From Thiotrichaceae bacterium UBA4486 (GTDB taxonomy: Bacteria > Pseudomonadota > Gammaproteobacteria > Eutrophobiales > Eutrophobiaceae): a stretch of 57,592 nt of DNA. Numbering within the stretch: position 1 is the first letter of the stretch; each line of letters begins with the position of its first letter. The stretch is taken from positions 1-57,592 of the forward strand of contig DGNS01000010.1 in NCBI GenBank assembly GCA_002389045.1. The letters are read 5' to 3'. Of the stretch, positions 34,791 to 43,564 are shown one piece after another. The notes under the pieces are model-generated. The model saw nothing but the letters and a program-made list of their open reading frames with translations, made no database searches and was not told the origin of the DNA. The position numbers and the translations under genes were made by a program.

Positions 34791-35672
34791 TTACCAAGGC
34801 ATGGAGTTTTTATTAGTTATAAATAAAGAACCGTCTTTATATGAAAAAGGCATATCATGTAACTCAGTTACTTTTCGCCAGGCTTTTTTCTGCGAAAACA
34901 TATTCACGCCTATGTTATAAACATGTTTCAAAATTTCCTGTGCGTTATCCTTGGAACCAACCTCCAATATTAAGTCGGTATTGTCATAATCATTTTTTTT
35001 CGTTGCTAGTATTAATACAGCTTCATGTCCCTCTACATCGATTTTTATCAAATCCGCCCTTTTTAAGATTTTCTTAAAACATTCAACCTCGACATTGAAT
35101 TTGACCAGTTTTCCATATGGTGAATCTTTAGAACCTGACAGATGACTGCCAGTAGTGTTCCCTTCAACCCTGGTAAATTCCATGATTCCATCATCGCTAG
35201 ATACAGCCTTAGGAATAACTGTTATCTTTTTATCAACCTCATTTTCCACTAGGTTTTTTTTTAATTGACTGAGGTGCACTGGATCCGGCTCGTATGCCGT
35301 AACATTAAAGCCTAGTTTACAAAGAATAATTGAATGCAGTCCGATATTGGCGCCCAAATCATATACGTTTTTATAGACATCTTTGTTCTTTAAATAAAAT
35401 GAAAAGATGATAATTTCATCCAGGCCAAATAATTCTTTAGAGGTTATCGCCCCCATTCCGTAGTATGGCAGCTTTATTTCTCCTAAAGGATTAAATAAAG
35501 CTGATTGCTTGCCTCCCTCACCATAAATATTATTAATACAGATTTTGACAAGATTATTTAAATATCGATACATGCCGCTATCCGGATAGTGCTTGTCAGC
35601 AAGACTGGGAAGTAATATCAATATATCCGAAAGCACCGCCTCATTTAGATCAGATAAAGGATATACATTCAT
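34791..35672 (-). CDS. FkbM-family methyltransferase
   Basis: 293 residues. The FkbM pattern is visible: VYDLGANIGLHSIILCKLGFNVTAYEPDP near the middle, then KIDVEGHEAVLILA, with the conserved DVEG motif. FkbM proteins O-methylate sugars or macrolide hydroxyls. The N-terminal 95 residues (VLSDILILLPSLADKHYPDSG) are less conserved. It overlaps the TPP enzyme gene by four bases (ATGA) and so is translationally coupled. Confidence 0.88.
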   Translation of the reverse strand: MNVYPLSDLNEAVLSDILILLPSLADKHYPDSGMYRYLNNLVKICINNIYGEGGKQSALFNPLGEIKLPYYGMGAITSKELFGLDEIIIFSFYLKNKDVYKNVYDLGANIGLHSIILCKLGFNVTAYEPDPVHLSQLKKNLVENEVDKKITVIPKAVSSDDGIMEFTRVEGNTTGSHLSGSKDSPYGKLVKFNVEVECFKKILKRADLIKIDVEGHEAVLILATKKNDYDNTDLILEVGSKDNAQEILKHVYNIGVNMFSQKKAWRKVTELHDMPFSYKDGSLFITNKNSMPW

Positions 35673-37465
35673 ACTGTTTCACTTTCTTTTATAGGTGGCA
35701 CTATCATTCTCTCCCTAAACTCATTTCTCGGCAACAATGGTTCTGAGTCCTCAATTGGTCTTCCATATTTAGTTTGAGGCACTACTCTCTTATTTTCATT
35801 GATCTTTATAGAGCAAAGCCCACCATTTTTACTAATCAGAAATTTCTTAAGTTTTTCCTTAAGCGAAGAATTATTTTTTATAGAACATGCTTGCAAGCCA
35901 TATGCTTTAGCAACTTCAACAAAATCAGGCATGCTTACCCCTCCATCAGGTGAGGATGCAATATATTTGGAACCGAGCCATTGATCCTGAGTTTGTCGTA
36001 TCATCGCATAACCATTATTATCTATAACGATTATTTTCACAGGAAGATTATGGTGTGCGATTGTTGCTAGCTCTTGAATATTTATTTGTAAACCGCCATC
36101 TCCAGTTAGGCATATAACTCTTTTCTTATCCAGAAAAAGTGATGCAGCAATACTACCTGGTAAAGCATAGCCCATAGGTGTATTATTGAATGCATGAAAC
36201 AGCCTCTGTTTTTTCTTGGTTTTAAATGCCTGCATTATCCATGGCAATACACAACCAGTATCAATAAAAAAACACTCCTCCTCATAAGACAAGCTTGATA
36301 GAGTGTCTACAAATATATAAGGGTCGATTTCATCATTATTACTCACATATGCAGGCAATACCGGATATGCTTGCTTGAGGTCAGATATATAATTTTTCCA
36401 TTCCATATATTCACTGCTGTTATATAAATGTATATTATCCAATAACCCTCTTATAAACTTCCCTGCATCAAGATTAACTGCAATATCAATCCCAATTCCA
36501 TCTTCCTCATGTTTTTTTAATTCGCCATCTGAGATATCATTAATTATTTTTCTTGCTTCTCGCGCAAATGACGATGGCGGACTACCCGTTGCGTGTGTAT
36601 CTAACCGTGAGCCAATTGACAAGATTAAATCTGCATTTTGTATCGTAAAATTTCCATGTCTGGTTCCATGAGTACCAAATGTTCCAACCAAATATGGAAA
36701 GTCTGAAGGAAATAAATCTACACAAGCCCATGTCGTTAACAAAGGAATCTTTAAAGCCTTTGCCAATTCAACAGCATCTTCAGCAGCATCAGAAAGATAT
36801 ACACCCCACCCAATAACGAGAACAGGACGGTTTGCATTATTTATCATGCTAAAGCAATCTTTGATCATTTGCGCATCGATACCTTGGTCATCTTCCTTTT
36901 CTTCGACAAATGATTCTAGCTTGTCAAGCTCAATATATTCACGTTGTAAATTATCTGGTATGTCTATTAATACTGGACCAGGCCTGCCACTTCTTGCCAT
37001 ATATACAGCTTTTCCCAATTCATATTGGATTCTATTTTTATCTTTAACAATTACGGCATATTTTGTGACCGGTTTAATCATTTTTACTATTTCTGTTTCC
37101 TGAAAACCTTTTTGCCTAATGTCGCGACTATCTTTAAGGCGAAAAGTAGAGACCTGTCCAGTTATGTATAATACAGGGACAGAATCGTAATAAGCGCAAC
37201 ATATTCCAGTTATTAAATTTGTTGCGCCTGGACCACTTGTGGCAATTGCTGCTCCCATGTTGCCGGAGATCCTCGAATAAGCATCTGCTGCCATTGCTGC
37301 TGCTTGCTCATGATGTGGGCATATATTTACTAAAGAATCATGCTCAGCAACTGAATGAATTAAATGCAATGAAGCACCGCCAGAAATTGAAAAAACATGT
37401 TTAATGTTTTGCTCGGCTATAAATTGAGCAACAAAATCTGAAACTTTAATTTTCGACGATGGCAT
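35669..37465 (-). CDS. Thiamine-diphosphate-dependent enzyme, acetolactate-synthase-like
   Basis: 598 residues with the three-domain IlvB/POX layout. The catalytic Glu53 is in HHEQAAAMAADAY. ATSGPGATNLITGI and GRPGPVLIDIP lie in the N-terminal and central domains. The cofactor motif GDGGLQINIQELATIA...DNNGY is in the last third. No small regulatory subunit is nearby, so valine/isoleucine synthesis is unlikely. YerE, a relative, adds a two-carbon unit from pyruvate to a CDP-4-keto sugar; a comparable carboligation is my inference here. Confidence 0.9.
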   Translation of the reverse strand: MPSSKIKVSDFVAQFIAEQNIKHVFSISGGASLHLIHSVAEHDSLVNICPHHEQAAAMAADAYSRISGNMGAAIATSGPGATNLITGICCAYYDSVPVLYITGQVSTFRLKDSRDIRQKGFQETEIVKMIKPVTKYAVIVKDKNRIQYELGKAVYMARSGRPGPVLIDIPDNLQREYIELDKLESFVEEKEDDQGIDAQMIKDCFSMINNANRPVLVIGWGVYLSDAAEDAVELAKALKIPLLTTWACVDLFPSDFPYLVGTFGTHGTRHGNFTIQNADLILSIGSRLDTHATGSPPSSFAREARKIINDISDGELKKHEEDGIGIDIAVNLDAGKFIRGLLDNIHLYNSSEYMEWKNYISDLKQAYPVLPAYVSNNDEIDPYIFVDTLSSLSYEEECFFIDTGCVLPWIMQAFKTKKKQRLFHAFNNTPMGYALPGSIAASLFLDKKRVICLTGDGGLQINIQELATIAHHNLPVKIIVIDNNGYAMIRQTQDQWLGSKYIASSPDGGVSMPDFVEVAKAYGLQACSIKNNSSLKEKLKKFLISKNGGLCSIKINENKRVVPQTKYGRPIEDSEPLLPRNEFRERMIVPPIKESETV

Positions 37466-37467
37466 AT

Positions 37468-38295
37468 CTAATTTTTCAGAAAATTATTTTTATGACGTCT
37501 TAATTTGTACATATCAACATCATTAGAAAGTTCATTAATAAATTCTGAATTATCAATAGGATCATCTGCTACGCTGAAATTTCGTCCACTAATAACAGAA
37601 GCTGATTGCATTTCTAACCAATCAATAAATTCCAGGATACGACTGATTGGCACAAAATTATTTTCTTCATAATGTTTGATAGTTGTAAAATAATTTGCTC
37701 CTAATTTTTCACCTTTCTCCAAGGTCTCATTATGTATTGGCGTATCAACCCAGCCAGGCCCAATTGCAGTTATACGAATATTAGGCAATTCTGCATGAAT
37801 AAGTTCACACATCTTAATAGTAGCTATTTTCGAAAGAGTATAAGCACTGGTATTAACCGTAGCATTATTTACTCCCCCTGCAGAAAACAGTATCAATAAA
37901 GGGCCTTTATCTATTTCTTTTTTTAATGGCAAAAGAGCTGAAATAATCTGCATTTGATTTATAAAATTAACCTCGATAGATGATTTCCAATCCTGAAAAT
38001 TGCATCTATCAAAAAATTCTAGTGGCTTCATTGTGGCAGGTAATAGTGTTAAAGCTGTCCAATCGTCTATTTCAATGGTTATTCTTTTAATGAAACTGGC
38101 TATAGAGTCAGATGAAGACAAATCACAATAATATGAAAGCATCCCTAAATTTTGAAGGTTTTCAATATTCCTAGATTTTTTTCTATAAGTACCGTAAACA
38201 CAATAATCTTTATCCAGCCAATGCTTTGCAATTTCATACCCAATAGCACTAGATGCACCTATTATGATTCTTTTATCTTTGTTGACATTACTCAT
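37468..38295 (-). CDS. SDR-family oxidoreductase
   Basis: 275 residues, classical SDR size. The cofactor motif IIGASSAIGYEIA is at the N-terminus, the catalytic Ser in LFSAGG near 147, and Tyr-x3-Lys in AYTLSK near 160. IGPGWVDTPIHNETLEKGE follows as expected. It is placed between two thiamine-diphosphate enzyme genes, so it may reduce the keto group left by carboligation. Only two bases separate it from the downstream gene. Confidence 0.87.
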   Translation of the reverse strand: MSNVNKDKRIIIGASSAIGYEIAKHWLDKDYCVYGTYRKKSRNIENLQNLGMLSYYCDLSSSDSIASFIKRITIEIDDWTALTLLPATMKPLEFFDRCNFQDWKSSIEVNFINQMQIISALLPLKKEIDKGPLLILFSAGGVNNATVNTSAYTLSKIATIKMCELIHAELPNIRITAIGPGWVDTPIHNETLEKGEKLGANYFTTIKHYEENNFVPISRILEFIDWLEMQSASVISGRNFSVADDPIDNSEFINELSNDVDMYKLRRHKNNFLKN

Positions 38296-38300
38296 GCTTA

Positions 38301-39359
38301 TTAAAATGGTCCTTCGAATTTAGAATCAGGCTGATCGAGTCGTCGGTCTGTTGGAAGGGCAAACAATTTATCATCGACTGCTTTGCCCAACTGTTCAAGG
38401 GCTGCTGCTGCGATATGGCCTGCCCTAGGATAATAATCATCACATAATGCCGGACTGGTAGGGGCAGGATAGTCTGGCAAAGCCACTCTCGATGGCTTGT
38501 TTAGCAGTCTTTCAAAAGTATTTTCTAATACGACGGCCAGTACTTCTGCAGAAACACCAAACATTTTATGGCCGGTATCCGCAACAACCAGTCTTCCGGT
38601 TTTTTTTACAGAATTTATAATTGTTTCTGTATCCATGGGCCTGAGAGTTCGAAGATCTATAACTTCGGCATTAACCCCACGCTCCTGAAGCATTTCACGA
38701 GCGCGCAATGATTCCAGAGTCATGTAGGATGTAGCTACTATAGTAATATCCTTTCCTTCTTCCAGAACCCGGGCCTTGCCAATTGGAACTCTGTACATTT
38801 CTTCCGGTACTGAATCTGATATGCCATAAAGCCACCGATATTCCAGCGAAATTACCGGGTTATCATCTTCAATGGCAGAGATTAGCAAGCCCTTTGCATC
38901 ATAGGCCGTGGTCGGCATTATCACTTTTAAACCAGGTATATGGGCAAACAAAGACTGTAGACTCTGCGAGTGTTGCGGACCTTGCCCCCAACCTCTGCCA
39001 ATTATCATTCTGATAACCATTGGTATCTTATGCAAACCATGAAACATATAGTGCCATTTTGCTGCTTGATTAATAATCTGCTCCATCGATAGCAATGCAA
39101 AATCAACACGTTGATGAGTCAGGATTGGCCTCATGCCTTTTAATGCAGATCCTATAGCTACCCCTGTCATGGTATTCTCAGCCAAGGGTATATCCATAAC
39201 ACGATCAGCTCCAAATTTTTCCTGCATTCCTGTTGTTGTACCGAAAATACCTTTTGGATCAGGCACGCCTAAACCCATGATATAAACATCTTTATCTGCT
39301 TCCATACATTGATACTGTGCTTCGCGTAGTGCTTCGAAATATTTTATTTTTCTTGTCAT
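38301..39359 (-). CDS. E1 beta-type subunit of a thiamine-diphosphate enzyme
   Basis: 352 residues, the Transket_pyr plus C-terminal domain arrangement of 2-oxoacid dehydrogenase E1 beta. PLAENTMTGVAIGSALKGMRPI includes the Glu that activates thiamine diphosphate. The C-terminal half has DITIVATSYMTLESLRAREML, EVIDLRTLRPMDTETI and RLVVADTGHKMFGVSAEV. The C-terminal 30 residues (ALPTDRRLDQPDSKFEGPF) are unlike standard PDH. No lipoyl E2 or E3 gene is present, so the E1 pair should act alone as a carboligase or transketolase-like enzyme. Confidence 0.9.
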   Translation of the reverse strand: MTRKIKYFEALREAQYQCMEADKDVYIMGLGVPDPKGIFGTTTGMQEKFGADRVMDIPLAENTMTGVAIGSALKGMRPILTHQRVDFALLSMEQIINQAAKWHYMFHGLHKIPMVIRMIIGRGWGQGPQHSQSLQSLFAHIPGLKVIMPTTAYDAKGLLISAIEDDNPVISLEYRWLYGISDSVPEEMYRVPIGKARVLEEGKDITIVATSYMTLESLRAREMLQERGVNAEVIDLRTLRPMDTETIINSVKKTGRLVVADTGHKMFGVSAEVLAVVLENTFERLLNKPSRVALPDYPAPTSPALCDDYYPRAGHIAAAALEQLGKAVDDKLFALPTDRRLDQPDSKFEGPF

Positions 39360-39373
39360 GTCCTACGTAATGT

Positions 39374-40345
39374 TTATGCGTATATATGTAGTTCTGCGTT
39401 TGATGAATCCGGGAAAGGGCTTTCTTTGGCAAACTTCACAGCATCATTGACCTGATCTTTAAAATCATGTTCAATCTTGACAATTTCACTTTCATCAAAC
39501 TTGTAATCATTAATCAATTTCGAACGAAATAATGCAACAGGGTCACGTTTTCGCCAAACCTGATATTCATCCTCCGTTCTGTAACCTATATCGTTATCAA
39601 AATTTGGACCGCAATGCTCCCTCCACCTGTATGTTGAGAATTCAATAAAGACAGGTCCTTGTCCATTTCGACATTTCTTCACAGCATCACTGGTCAATTG
39701 ATAAACAACCTCAACATCATTACCGTCAGCATAATGACTATCCATGCCATGGGCTGCAGCCAAATCAACAATCCTCCTGGTGTCCGGCTGCCTGACATGC
39801 ATAGGCGAGTAGACTGAATAAAGATTATTTTCACAGACAAAAATAACAGGCAGGTTCCACAATTGAGCAAGATTAAGGCTTTCATGAAACACGCCGGCTT
39901 CTGCAACACCATCACCGAGAAATATCATCATGACCCTGTTTTCTTTCTTCAACTTTGAAGCAAACGCTACGCCTACACCAATCGGTATCGTGCTGCCAAC
40001 AATGGGAGCAGCGCCGATAAAGCCAACATTGAGGTCAATCAGATGCATTGAGCCACCTTTACCTCCTGCACAACCTGTTTCCTTGCCGTATATTTCAGCC
40101 AGCATTGCCTTCAAATCACCGCCTTTTGCCAAATAATGTCCATGTGATCGATGACCTGATATGACGTAATCATCATCATTCAGTGCAGCGCATGAGCCGG
40201 CCTCTGCTGCTTCCTGTCCAATACATAAATGTACCGGACATCGCATTTCCTGTTCCGGATATAGCTCCGCAATTTTTTCCTCGACGGTCCGTATCCTGTT
40301 CATTATTGAATACAGTTTTACGGTGACTTCTTTTTTATGAGACAT
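39374..40345 (-). CDS. E1 alpha-type subunit of a thiamine-diphosphate enzyme
   Basis: 323 residues. GHRSHGHYLAKGGD and the cofactor motif GDG (144-146) with NN at 173-174, a spacing of 26, are exact for E1 alpha. GKGGSMHLID and GAAPIVGSTIPIGVG are also diagnostic. The serine phosphorylation loops of mitochondrial PDH are not relevant. It pairs with the E1 beta-type gene downstream (14-base gap). It follows the nucleotidyltransferase-kinase gene by two bases, tying it to sugar activation. Confidence 0.92.
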   Translation of the reverse strand: MSHKKEVTVKLYSIMNRIRTVEEKIAELYPEQEMRCPVHLCIGQEAAEAGSCAALNDDDYVISGHRSHGHYLAKGGDLKAMLAEIYGKETGCAGGKGGSMHLIDLNVGFIGAAPIVGSTIPIGVGVAFASKLKKENRVMMIFLGDGVAEAGVFHESLNLAQLWNLPVIFVCENNLYSVYSPMHVRQPDTRRIVDLAAAHGMDSHYADGNDVEVVYQLTSDAVKKCRNGQGPVFIEFSTYRWREHCGPNFDNDIGYRTEDEYQVWRKRDPVALFRSKLINDYKFDESEIVKIEHDFKDQVNDAVKFAKESPFPDSSNAELHIYA

Positions 40346-40347
40346 AT

Positions 40348-41922
40348 TTATTTCAATAGTGCATTGAGAAATTTAATAAGCGGTACCTTTTCTACAGAAG
40401 ATCTGTGCCCGACAATAGCTACTTTCATGGCACCGACAGCATTACCTATAAACCCTACGGTTTCCATTGGCACTCCTGATGCCACAAGAGGAGCGGTAAG
40501 CGAGAAAAAAGCATCGCCGGCACCAACAGTGTCAGTAATTGTGGTGGTCAGGGCAGGTACTTTAGACAAGCCCAAGGCCTTATCAAAGGCCAGACATCCC
40601 CTTTTACCCTGAGTAATAATCATTTTTGGACAATCAATAATTTCAGGTAAATATCGAGTAAGAATCTCTTCAAGTGGTGCATACTTATCATGGACAGCCA
40701 GTCTGGCCTCCGGTCCATCTATACATATGTAATCAGCATTACGATATTTACTTATCAAGTTAAAGCCATGATTGGCGCTATTAGATTGTGCATTGACTGC
40801 TAGAAAAGGTGATTTTTCATTTAATAGTTCGATAGTGCGCTGGTTTAAAAGACCATGTCCGAAATCCGTAACAATAACGATATCAACTTCTTTAATACGT
40901 GATTGAATGATTTCATTCAACTCTGACTCTGTTTCCTCATGCAACGGAGAATCGTCCATAAAATATATTTCAAACAGTTTACGCATAGAGTAACCCGTAT
41001 CAACAAAACGACATTTTCTCGTCGTTGGCGCTTCCTTTCTGTATATTTTATGCATTTTTACATTAGGTTTTAGACATTCTATAGCCAATTCTTCATAGCT
41101 GTCATAACTGCCAAAGGCAGTTATGAGTTCAACATGTTCACAAAAAGCGGCTACATGATTGGCTGCTGCAAAAACGCCACCTGCAAAAATTTCACTCTCT
41201 TGAAAAAGAGTCGCTATCATATTTTCTTTAGCGGATTTCCCCATTGGCTCGACATATTGATATTCATCAATAATGGCATCGCCGATAAAAAGGATTTTTT
41301 TATCTTTAATCAATTCAAGTGCTTCAAACACCTTTCTGCCAGCATCGCTATTGCGATACCTGTCCAGGTATTGTTGCAACGTAGGTTCATAGATGCCGAG
41401 GTATTGATTTATTAACGCTGATGATGAAAAAGTAATTTCGTCAGTAAAAATTAATTTACCACCATTCTTTTCGACCGCCTCTTGTTCTGCCGATATATTA
41501 CCGGTTACATCGTCTGAGGAATCTTTATAGTCTCCACCTTTTATATAGACATTAGGTTTTATTTCTTTAAGGACTTCTTCGGCTGTAGGAGAATGGTTTA
41601 TACCCACCCAATCCACGTATTCTACGGAACCAAGCATTTCAGCACGTAGTTGCTCCGGGAAAACCGGACGACCAGGTCCTTTATTCACATACTCATCAGC
41701 GGTGACGGTTACTATTAACAAATTTCCTTCTCGTCTAGCTGCTTCCAGATGCTTGACATGCCCCATATGTAACAAATCAAATACACCATGACACAAAACC
41801 ACTTTTTTGCCTTCTAATTTTGCATTCTGCGAAATAACTCCCAATTCCTCCAGGGAACGCAATTTATTTCTTGCCTGTCGGGGCAAATAAGCCTGCTCTT
41901 TATGTCTATCCTGATTAGTCAT
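40348..41922 (-). CDS. Fused nucleotidyltransferase (N-terminal) and PfkB-type sugar kinase (C-terminal), HldE-like in reverse order
   Basis: 524 residues from the ATG at 41922; the frame continues 23 codons upstream over the end of the preceding gene, so that start is less likely. Residues 40-180 are a cytidylyltransferase domain with the HGVFDLLHMGH motif at 45-55 and a late SSSALINQ. Residues 205-524 are a PfkB kinase with ILFIGDAIIDEY at the start and DTVGAGDAFFS at 464-474, with catalytic Asp470. HldE has kinase first, nucleotidyltransferase second; here the order is reversed. It should phosphorylate and activate a heptose-like or other sugar 7- or 1-phosphate. Confidence 0.88.
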   Translation of the reverse strand: MTNQDRHKEQAYLPRQARNKLRSLEELGVISQNAKLEGKKVVLCHGVFDLLHMGHVKHLEAARREGNLLIVTVTADEYVNKGPGRPVFPEQLRAEMLGSVEYVDWVGINHSPTAEEVLKEIKPNVYIKGGDYKDSSDDVTGNISAEQEAVEKNGGKLIFTDEITFSSSALINQYLGIYEPTLQQYLDRYRNSDAGRKVFEALELIKDKKILFIGDAIIDEYQYVEPMGKSAKENMIATLFQESEIFAGGVFAAANHVAAFCEHVELITAFGSYDSYEELAIECLKPNVKMHKIYRKEAPTTRKCRFVDTGYSMRKLFEIYFMDDSPLHEETESELNEIIQSRIKEVDIVIVTDFGHGLLNQRTIELLNEKSPFLAVNAQSNSANHGFNLISKYRNADYICIDGPEARLAVHDKYAPLEEILTRYLPEIIDCPKMIITQGKRGCLAFDKALGLSKVPALTTTITDTVGAGDAFFSLTAPLVASGVPMETVGFIGNAVGAMKVAIVGHRSSVEKVPLIKFLNALLK

Positions 41923-41944
41923 GTCATTATTTTTTATTTCGCAT

Positions 41945-42934
41945 TTACGGTTTATGAATATAATCGTGTGACTGCTCTTTGAGGACATCAAGATTACTAT
42001 CTACCCAATCAATACACTCCTCCAGGCCCTGCTCAAGTGTAATCTTGTCAGTCCAAGCCACCTCTTTCCTACATTTACTGCTATCCAGCATATAGGCCGC
42101 ATCCTTTCCAATGCGTTCTGGTCCGACTTTTACATATTGATCAAAATCGACATCCATCTTTTTGCAGATGAGCTCTACAAGCTGCCTTATCGAGACAATT
42201 TCTTTGGTAGATATATGATAGGTATCGCCAAGCTTGCCGTTAAGCATCACCTTCCAAGTGGCATCAGATACGTCATTAATATGTATAAATGAACGTTGTG
42301 ATACGCCCCCACCATGTAATTCCAGTTGTTTACCGAGACGTATAAACAGAATTGTTCTGGGGATGATTCTATACAGTTGCTGCCCTGCACCATATACATT
42401 GGCTGCACGTGTAGCCACCATCGGGAAATTGAAGTTATCGAAGTAGCTTTTTAAGCTCATGTCTCCAGCAGCTCGGGAAACCGCATACGGCGTGCTGGGA
42501 TTGAATGCAGTATCCTCTTTAATCCAGCCTGATGTATTCCCATAAACCTCAGGGGTTGTAATGTGGACATATTTTTTGAGGAAGTCGCGTTTATGTAACT
42601 GGCTGAAGAGTCGAGTGATTGATACTGCGTTGGTCATAAACCAGTGTTCAGGATATTCCCAGCTTTGCCCCACCATGCTTTGCGCAGCAAAGTTAACGAT
42701 GTAATCAGGTTTTTCCCTATCGACGAGTTTTAAAATTTTATCCAGATCGTTATTGATATCCGCTCGCTGAAAAGCAAAGCTGTCTGCATTTCCATTCCAT
42801 TTATAGGGCAGAAATACAGGGTTGGGCTCCTCTGATCGGCTAATGCCAAACACGTCTGCACCTTCTCCAAGAGCGTATCTGACAAAATCAGCGCCGGAGA
42901 AAGAATTACTACCCAGTACAAAAATTTTAGGCAT
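41945..42934 (-). CDS. NAD-dependent epimerase/dehydratase with YxxxR in place of YxxxK
   Basis: 329 residues, extended SDR. The N-terminus is FVLGSNSFSGADFVRYA. NFAAQSMVGQSWEYP, HITTPEVYGN and the late YHISTKEIVSIRQLVELI match dTDP-glucose/GDP-mannose 4,6-dehydratases. The catalytic pair reads Tyr150-Ala-Val-Ser-Arg154, and the usual Thr-Asp-Glu is Thr-Pro-Glu. It may be a dehydratase or epimerase with an adapted active site. It sits between the SIS isomerase and the nucleotidyltransferase-kinase. Confidence 0.83.
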   Translation of the reverse strand: MPKIFVLGSNSFSGADFVRYALGEGADVFGISRSEEPNPVFLPYKWNGNADSFAFQRADINNDLDKILKLVDREKPDYIVNFAAQSMVGQSWEYPEHWFMTNAVSITRLFSQLHKRDFLKKYVHITTPEVYGNTSGWIKEDTAFNPSTPYAVSRAAGDMSLKSYFDNFNFPMVATRAANVYGAGQQLYRIIPRTILFIRLGKQLELHGGGVSQRSFIHINDVSDATWKVMLNGKLGDTYHISTKEIVSIRQLVELICKKMDVDFDQYVKVGPERIGKDAAYMLDSSKCRKEVAWTDKITLEQGLEECIDWVDSNLDVLKEQSHDYIHKP

Positions 42935-42962
42935 ATCAAAAAATTTTATTTATTATTCGAGA

Positions 42963-43544
42963 TTAAATACTATCTTTATGCTGATATAACCACTGCATCA
43001 GCATATGTAAGATAATGAGCTGCAAGTCCTCACTGATTTGCATATCATCAATTGCGTAATGAATCGGCACATCCGCCAATCCTTTCGCTTTCCCACCTGA
43101 GTAGCCCAGAATAGCAAAAGTCTCGATGTTCATGCTTTTTGCTGTTTGCAGTACATTGACGATGTTTTGCGAATTACCACTACCTGATAAAGCGATTAAT
43201 ACATCGCCTTCCTGGCCCAGTACGCCGAGCTGGTAGGAAAAAATATGTTCGTAACCTTCATCGTTGGCCAGACATGTCACTACTGAGCCATTGGCCGGTA
43301 ACGCGGTGATCTTTAACCCTGATCCAAATTTCTTGGAAATGCCATAGATCAGGTCATTGGCGATATGCATGGCATTACCGGCGCTACCACCATTACCACA
43401 GATAAAAACCTGTTTCCCCGTCTTCCAGCATTCAATAAGCTTGGCACCCAAAACCTCTATAGCCTCGATATCTGTATTATCAAGTATGCTGGTAAGCTTG
43501 TTTCTGTAGTTGGATACATGCGTCTCAAAAGTTAATTGACTCAT
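42963..43544 (-). CDS. SIS-domain sugar-phosphate isomerase, GmhA-like
   Basis: 193 residues from the ATG at 43544, which follows AAGGAGAG at good spacing; the frame extends 16 codons upstream inside the previous gene. The SIS domain shows FICGNGGSAGNAMHIANDL, LPANGSVVTCLANDEGYEHIFSYQL and VLIALSGSGNSQNIVNVL, the signature of sedoheptulose-7-phosphate isomerase. GmhA makes D-glycero-D-manno-heptose 7-phosphate. Whether the substrate here is a seven-carbon sugar is not known. No GmhB phosphatase gene is visible in the window. Confidence 0.9.
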   Translation of the reverse strand: MSQLTFETHVSNYRNKLTSILDNTDIEAIEVLGAKLIECWKTGKQVFICGNGGSAGNAMHIANDLIYGISKKFGSGLKITALPANGSVVTCLANDEGYEHIFSYQLGVLGQEGDVLIALSGSGNSQNIVNVLQTAKSMNIETFAILGYSGGKAKGLADVPIHYAIDDMQISEDLQLIILHMLMQWLYQHKDSI

Positions 43545-43564
43545 ATCACTTCTCTCCTTGTTTG

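Noticed and set aside
35669..40345. Branched-chain amino acid synthesis or a pyruvate dehydrogenase complex
   Set aside because: There is no acetolactate synthase small subunit, no E2 or E3 gene and no ilv neighbours; the genes are embedded in a glycan operon.
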